From Linnemannia schmuckeri (lineage: Eukaryota > Mortierellomycota > Mortierellomycetes > Mortierellales > Mortierellaceae): 64,000 nucleotides of DNA. Position numbers and translations under genes: made by a program. The stretch is taken from positions 1,116,001-1,180,000 of the forward strand of contig JANATG010000003.1 in assembly GCA_029449235.1 (NCBI GenBank). The letters run 5' to 3'. Position 1 is the stretch's first letter, and each line of letters begins with the position of its first letter. This document shows positions 58,944 to 64,000 of this stretch, one piece after another. A model generated the notes under the pieces. It saw only the letters and a list, made by a program, of their open reading frames with translations. It had not been told where the DNA came from and searched no databases.

Positions 58944-61451
58944 ATGGCTGCGACAGACCTCAAGATTATCATCGCAGGCTGTGGTATCGGTGGCCTCTCA
59001 GCCGCCATTGCCCTCGAGCTAGCAGGCATCGACTACACTATCCTCGAGGAATCCCCGGCCCTCGATTCGGACCTCAAGTCCGGCGCCAGCGCCACCAATG
59101 TCCCAACCAAGACGACACATGTTGGAGGCGCAATCCAGGTTGCCCCCACCGCCATCCATTTCTTGAGCCAGCTCGGCATCTACGACGAAATGAAGGAAAT
59201 CTCCAAGCCAGTCAGTGGTCTCTCCATGAACGAGCACGATATGAATTATGTCGGCCGCATTGATTTATCCACCCACCGGGAGAGGCAAGTCTCACCCTTG
59301 TTTCTTTGTTATTCACTTGTTTGTTTGTGTATTTGTGTGCGCTCGTTTGCACATGCACGCCCACAATTTCGCTACTGTGCTTGCTGTACTTTTCTGTATG
59401 GAACGGGTAGCCCAAAAAGTATTGTAGTGAATTAACTTCCCCCTCAAACAAACGACTGCAAATAGGTACGGATATCACACAGAAGTGATGGCTCGCTCGC
59501 AGCTTCAGGCACTTTTACTCCAGCGTGTGCCCTCCAAGAGGATCGTTGCAGGAAAAGTTCTGGGCATGATTCAGAACAACGAACAGGTCACAGTCCGTTG
59601 CTCGGACGGAAAGACCTATGAAGGCGACATCCTTATCGCCGCCGACGGGGCATTTAGCAACATCCGACACTCCCTCTACTGGACCTTGGACGAAAAGAAG
59701 CAGCTCCCAAAAGCCGACGCGGTCCCAATGTCAGTCGACCTTCACATCATCTCTGGCTGCACAAAACCGCTGGACCCTGCAAAATACCCGGTCCTCTTGG
59801 ATGCAATGAGCGAGATACAGTCAGTGCAACTGCCTGACAAACCATACGCCGTAAGCTTGTCTGCTAGTGCTGTTAATTACGGGTGAAAGACAGACAAGCA
59901 GACTAAACCTTGGAGACTGACGCATTTGAACCAATGTTGCTGCTGTAGATCTGGTTCATGCCTCTTCTGGACAACAGGATTGCATGGGATATCACGAAGG
60001 AAGTCAACAGGACGGCTATCCGACAAGGCGAAGCATCCAAGGTTTACCAATGGCGACCTGAAGACGTTGAAGAGACCCTCAAGATTGTGCGGGAACTTGA
60101 CTGCCCATACGGAGGACAAATCGGAGACCTCCTGGATACCACCCCGGTCGAGAACATGCACATGCACATGTCCGAGGAGAGATTCTGCGAGACTTGGTCT
60201 GGAGGTCGGACAGTCCTCTTAGGAGATGGCAAGTAGTATACACCCTATGGATATAATGATGTATTGTGATATCGAGCAAATTATCCTGATATCCACACTC
60301 TTTTTTATTTTTATTTAACTAGCTTGTCACAAGGGCTTCTTTCATCCCGTCAGTGAAGCCATGGTTGATGCAGTTACATTAGTCAACCTGCTTTCGAAAC
60401 TGCAGTCAGACTCAATGGACAGTTTAACGGCAGTTTTCAAGGAATATAAAGAGAGACGCGCACCCACGGCCAAAGCTGTGGTGGAGCATAGTACGCTCAT
60501 ACGCCAAGTGTTTACAGGAAAGGTAATCTACTGCAGATGGTTGCCATGGATCATATTGCAAATCCAAGGAGTTTAGGTGCAAAAATAACCCCCAGGATTG
60601 ATAATGCGTGATTCACATATTTGCTGTCTTCTCTTTCATAGGGACGCGCCGCATCGCTGAAAAGGAATGTCGTGTTCAACTATATGCCCGAGAAGGTGCG
60701 CCATCTGTTGGAGGATAAGAGACATGACAACCGGCCGCAGCTATGGTTTTTGCCACAAGCAAAAGACAAAGGCATCGTCAGACCCGCCACTAATTTACCG
60801 CCCGTGCCGCCTGCAACACCAATTTCACCAACATCACTAACGTCGACAACATTACCCGAAGGTTTGACAACGTTGGGTGGTGTCACTAAACAGTCTTCCG
60901 AGCACACCCAAGAGTTGACCAAGACCGCTGGAGTGATGACCGCATCAACAACTGTTTCGACCTCGAGGTCATCGCGGAGCTCTTGGACACCGAGCACTCG
61001 GCCTGCGTTTTCGATGCCCTCGGCGGGCAATGTACCGTTGTTTACGTCGACTTCAAGGGCCTCACTGCCACCGTCAATCAAGAGCCCGCGTGGATCAACT
61101 GCAAGTCAAGCTGTGGAGAAGTCTCACCCTGTCCAAAGAAACAATGGTGCGGACGTGTCAGTTTCGATTGTCGATTCGCCCACAACTATCGCAGCAGTAG
61201 CAGCCACAGCGGCGACGGCGGCAATCTCGGTTGATGCAGAGGTGGCGGCTTGGTCGACCGTTGCAACTTCCAAAGAGACAGAATCGGTTGTCACAAAGAA
61301 GCAAACGGAGGAAGACAGTGAAGTAGAAAAGAAGAAGGATATGGAAACATTTGACGATTCATCGGATGACGAGGGTGAGTTTGTGAACTGCAGCCAGACA
61401 CTGGATGATGACATTCCTGAACCAGAGACCCCCCGAGCCATCGCTGCTTAG
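58944..61451 (+). CDS. FAD-dependent monooxygenase (PHBH fold) with a disordered C-terminal tail
   Basis: Five exons: 58944-59284, 59466-59850, 59949-60228, 60323-60522 and 60642-61451, giving about 671 residues. IIIAGCGIGGLSAAIALELAG (first 20: residues 8-27) is the dinucleotide-binding fold, with GxGxxG at 12-17 and the ribose-binding Glu at about 35. ILIAADGAFSNIR is the DG-motif region, and LLGDACHKG (about 332-340) is the GD-type flavin-binding motif. The canonical PxxGxGxN that should follow is replaced by FHPVSEAMVDA, so flavin binding may be altered. About 225 C-terminal residues (from roughly 445) are Thr/Ser/Pro-rich and then acidic, which is unusual for this enzyme class. Introns 1 and 3 are GC-AG (both G/GCAAGT). 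The substrate is unknown; no biosynthetic cluster surrounds it. ATG 58944 is chosen because the upstream frame has no ATG. Confidence 0.85.
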
Positions 61452-62111
61452 TCTTATTTATGTACCCTATTGTTCTTTTTTTTTTTGTTTTTTTCTTTAT
61501 TTGCACAACATTAACAACAAGAACAGCACGGTATCTATATCCATGTGAAAGGAATGCTCTCAACAATAGTTTGACAATCGATGTATTCTGTCGTTGAAAA
61601 TTGGCCCTCTTATTTTACATTTTCTTGGACGGAGCTTGAGCTTTGAGATGCAGGGCCCCGCTCGAAGATGAATGGACGCTCCTTGCAATTGAACAGGGCA
61701 ATTGGACCTAAAAATTGAGCATATTTACATTTAGGCAGGCAGTGCAGCCTGCCCTCGGTCTGTTGGCCCTTCTCGCCCTTCTCGTTCTTCTTGTCCTGTG
61801 TGTTCTCGTCTCCCTCCTTCCCCCCTCTCCCGTCCTCGTCCTCCTCTTCATCAGTCCAATTCCTTATTCTTCACCCTCTTCTTCCTTCTTCGTCTTCTAC
61901 TCACCCCTCCCCCCTTCCCTCTCCTCTCCCCCTCCTCCTCCTCGGTCATTCTTTTATATTTTACCACAGAAACATATACATTACACATCATTCATCTATT
62001 ACTTCTCTTTCGCGGTTGTTATTATTATTCTCTCTTCGATACAACAGCGTCTCATTGGAGACAGTTCACTCCTTCGCTCCTTCTCTCCTCCTTCCGTCAC
62101 CCAATTACTCC
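61452..62111 (+). promoter_or_regulatory. 3' end of the monooxygenase gene and leader of the right-edge gene
   Basis: About 660 bp between co-directional genes. The right two thirds (61750-62111) are strongly C/T-rich, the typical leader pattern. Frames here are Leu/Phe/Ser low complexity and not credible. No separate gene is visible. Confidence 0.55.
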
Positions 62112-64000
62112 ATGTCCTCGCCCGACGCTCCTAGGACGCCTTCCTCTTCCCTGCCAAAGGAGAATGCAGACAAGACCCCCATCCAGCCACCAGGAATAAC
62201 CGCCACCACACCCTCTAAAAATGACTCTCTCGCACCAACAACAGACACCAAACCAGCTGTCCCCACGGACGCAACGGCTACAGTGACCACAGTGACCAAC
62301 GACAAAAACATCGCCTCCGAAACGACTAACACCACCACAGCAACTCCTGCCGCCGCCACTACCACAGCAGATGCGGGGACAGGTACTGCCAACGCAATCG
62401 TCAAGTCCTCGGCCGGGTCGATACCTTCTCGGGCTGGGGCAAACGATGGCGAAGCGTTGGAGCCCCAAAAGTCAGGAACAAGCTCTGGAACAGCTCTGCA
62501 CCCTGTCGCCAAATATCCTCTCCCTCCACCCGTTCTGTCCTCCTCGGAACCCAACAACAAGAACGCCTCCATCGTCCTCCCAGAAGTAAATGCCGGAAGA
62601 GACAGCGTCCAGGAAGGCAATGCCTCTGAAATCGCCTCTGACATCCAGGAACATTCCCATCACAGCGACAACGAGAGTATTCGTCTACTAGTGCTGGATG
62701 ATGAAGAGAATGAAGCAGGCCAGACTAATGGTCATACCATCGAAACTATGGCAAAGGAGGGCGTGAGCACAGCCCCTGCAGATAACCACAACATCAACAA
62801 CGACAGCGACAACAAACCTTCAGCAAACAAGGTTGTTACTTCAGGGATTGAGGTGCCTGTCTCGGTCGTTAATGCTTCCTCTACTCCTTCGTCTGCTGCC
62901 AGAATCCAAGCACCCAGCACCACAGCTGGACCCTCAGGAGAGCGACCACAGGAGGAGCCAGAGGAATCTGTCGCGTCCTATACCTCACCCAACTTTGAGT
63001 GGGCCAGGATTCTTCAAAAGCGTCTTGGCAAGAACCTTAGCGACGCACAGCTCCTGGCACGGTCCAACAGCATGTTGGCATCTCCCAGTATCTTGGCCCA
63101 GTCTCTCACTCAAGTCATCCCAAGTCTACAAGTCAAGGAAACTTCTCCACTCTCGCCCGGAGCCACCATCAAATACCAAACTGCGGAGGAGCTCTTTGAC
63201 AGACCAGCCTCAATTGAGCCGTCTCTTCCCGCATACAAGCCAGATGAGCAACTCGGACGAGACGACCCTTTTCCCTCCAGCGCCTTTGCAAGTAGTTCTC
63301 AAGGTCCCCTTCTTCTCTTTGCGCCCTTGAATCCGGATCAACTCTATGGAAAAAATCCTACCACGATTCCACCGACGGCACCACCACCGGCAGCTGAGAA
63401 CTCATTGCAACTGAGAGTGCCACGATCCCAACCTCAACCTCCGCCAACCACCAGCCCAGCCCAATTGCAACAGCCTCACCACCAACCCACTGCTCAACAG
63501 CCCGGTCTTGTTGCTATCCATGCTATACCCACTCAAAGGAATTCTCCCATCTCTATACCGCATTCGATGGCGACAGCGACACCAACACAGGCTTCAAGGA
63601 ATCACCTCGGAGGAGAACTGCATCAGTCCCCTCTCATGTCCAGGGATATCGGTCCAGGGGCAAGGAATGTGCGCCATAGCATAGGGATGCATATCCAGGA
63701 TGACCGGCTCGCGGCTAATTCTCATTCGAATGGCAACCACAGGACGTTGAACGCTCAAAACTCCTCGTCTTCTTTGGTCGCCACATCCATGCCACCGACT
63801 GTCAAGGATCAACATGGAGCCACTACCTCCAACTATCCCATCGCCCCAATCCAATATACCCCTCTTACGCAGTACAAGCCAATCAAGAAGGCACACAGTC
63901 TCCCAGCGCCTGTCAAGGAGACGCCAGCTCCAGTCCAGACGCCCTCTGCCGACCATCCAACAGATATAACTCACGACCAAGAAGCAGTTACAACGACGCC
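62112..64000 (+). CDS. Ser/Thr/Pro-rich protein of unknown function, cut by the right edge
   Basis: ATG 62112 opens a frame uninterrupted to the window end, at least 629 residues with no intron. It starts MSSPDAPRTPSSS and is dominated by Ser, Thr, Pro, Ala and Gln. Two short stretches look more structured: an acidic ESIRLLVLDDEENEAG segment, and SPNFEWARILQKRLGKNLSD followed by a serine/leucine-rich helix. The rest has polyproline and Gln-His runs. It is probably the disordered N-terminal part of a larger signalling or regulatory protein whose domain lies beyond the edge. I do not recognise the family. Opposite-strand frames are shadows. Confidence 0.7.
   Translation, partial: MSSPDAPRTPSSSLPKENADKTPIQPPGITATTPSKNDSLAPTTDTKPAVPTDATATVTTVTNDKNIASETTNTTTATPAAATTTADAGTGTANAIVKSSAGSIPSRAGANDGEALEPQKSGTSSGTALHPVAKYPLPPPVLSSSEPNNKNASIVLPEVNAGRDSVQEGNASEIASDIQEHSHHSDNESIRLLVLDDEENEAGQTNGHTIETMAKEGVSTAPADNHNINNDSDNKPSANKVVTSGIEVPVSVVNASSTPSSAARIQAPSTTAGPSGERPQEEPEESVASYTSPNFEWARILQKRLGKNLSDAQLLARSNSMLASPSILAQSLTQVIPSLQVKETSPLSPGATIKYQTAEELFDRPASIEPSLPAYKPDEQLGRDDPFPSSAFASSSQGPLLLFAPLNPDQLYGKNPTTIPPTAPPPAAENSLQLRVPRSQPQPPPTTSPAQLQQPHHQPTAQQPGLVAIHAIPTQRNSPISIPHSMATATPTQASRNHLGGELHQSPLMSRDIGPGARNVRHSIGMHIQDDRLAANSHSNGNHRTLNAQNSSSSLVATSMPPTVKDQHGATTSNYPIAPIQYTPLTQYKPIKKAHSLPAPVKETPAPVQTPSADHPTDITHDQEAVTTT

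Overview
The window reads as nuclear DNA of a filamentous early-diverging fungus, most likely a Mortierellomycota species (Mortierella/Linnemannia type). That placement is inference. It rests on dense protein-coding genes with many short GT-AG introns (mostly 50-190 bp), pyrimidine-rich 5' leaders, long T homopolymers inside introns, Gln/His/Ser/Asn-rich low-complexity proteins, and a gene set combining animal-like families (SH3-WW-WW-PH-RhoGAP, PPP1R37-like, ARL5, DHX40-like, HSPA12-like, fucose-1-phosphate guanylyltransferase) with a fungal septation family (UDS1). I see no tRNA, rRNA, CRISPR array or recognisable transposon.

I rebuilt fourteen essentially complete gene models by joining exons across splice sites so that reading phase and family motifs continue. 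A gene truncated at each edge brings the total to sixteen. From left to right: the first 23 codons of an unknown gene (1-71, minus); an HSPA12-like Hsp70-fold ATPase with a proline/glutamine-rich N-terminal extension (4825-1955, minus); a 12-exon PPP1R37-like LRR protein with SILK and RVxF-type PP1 docking motifs (5988-10588); a class I SAM methyltransferase (11999-10644, minus); an ARL5-type GTPase whose ATG stands alone in exon 1 (13205-14523); a His-rich unknown with 16 Gly-His dipeptides in a row (15181-18849); FPGT (21467-18973, minus), divergent from a stand-alone asparagine-synthetase-fold protein with a C-terminal zinc ribbon (21769-22914); a large UDS1-domain coiled-coil protein (about 28254-22988, minus); a PH plus LRR (CARMIL-like) protein (31860-36496); a 4EHP-like eIF4E (37581-38920), followed 126 bp later by a DHX40-like DEAH helicase (39047-41963); a 2028-residue two-finger C2H2 factor (46671-53137); an SH3-WW-WW-PH-RhoGAP protein (57990-53273, minus) with an 8-nt microexon; a PHBH-type FAD monooxygenase (58944-61451); and a low-complexity gene running off the right edge (62112-64000).

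Genes are packed in convergent pairs with 55-135 bp between stop codons and divergent pairs with short shared promoters. Three large gene-free blocks (28.3-31.9 kb, 42.0-46.7 kb and about 1.9 kb at the left) hold T-rich or CT-rich leader-like DNA and nothing I can call coding. There is no operon or obvious single pathway. Themes are signalling and cytoskeleton (ARL5, RhoGAP, PH-LRR, UDS1, the PP1 regulator), RNA and translation (eIF4E-like, DHX40-like) and small-molecule metabolism (FPGT, the AsnS-like protein, the monooxygenase). The points most worth following up are the 8-nt SH3 microexon, three supported GC-AG introns, the AsnS-zinc-ribbon protein paired with FPGT, the substituted phosphate motif in the HSPA12-like protein, and uncharacterised conserved-looking segments in the His-rich and C2H2 proteins.
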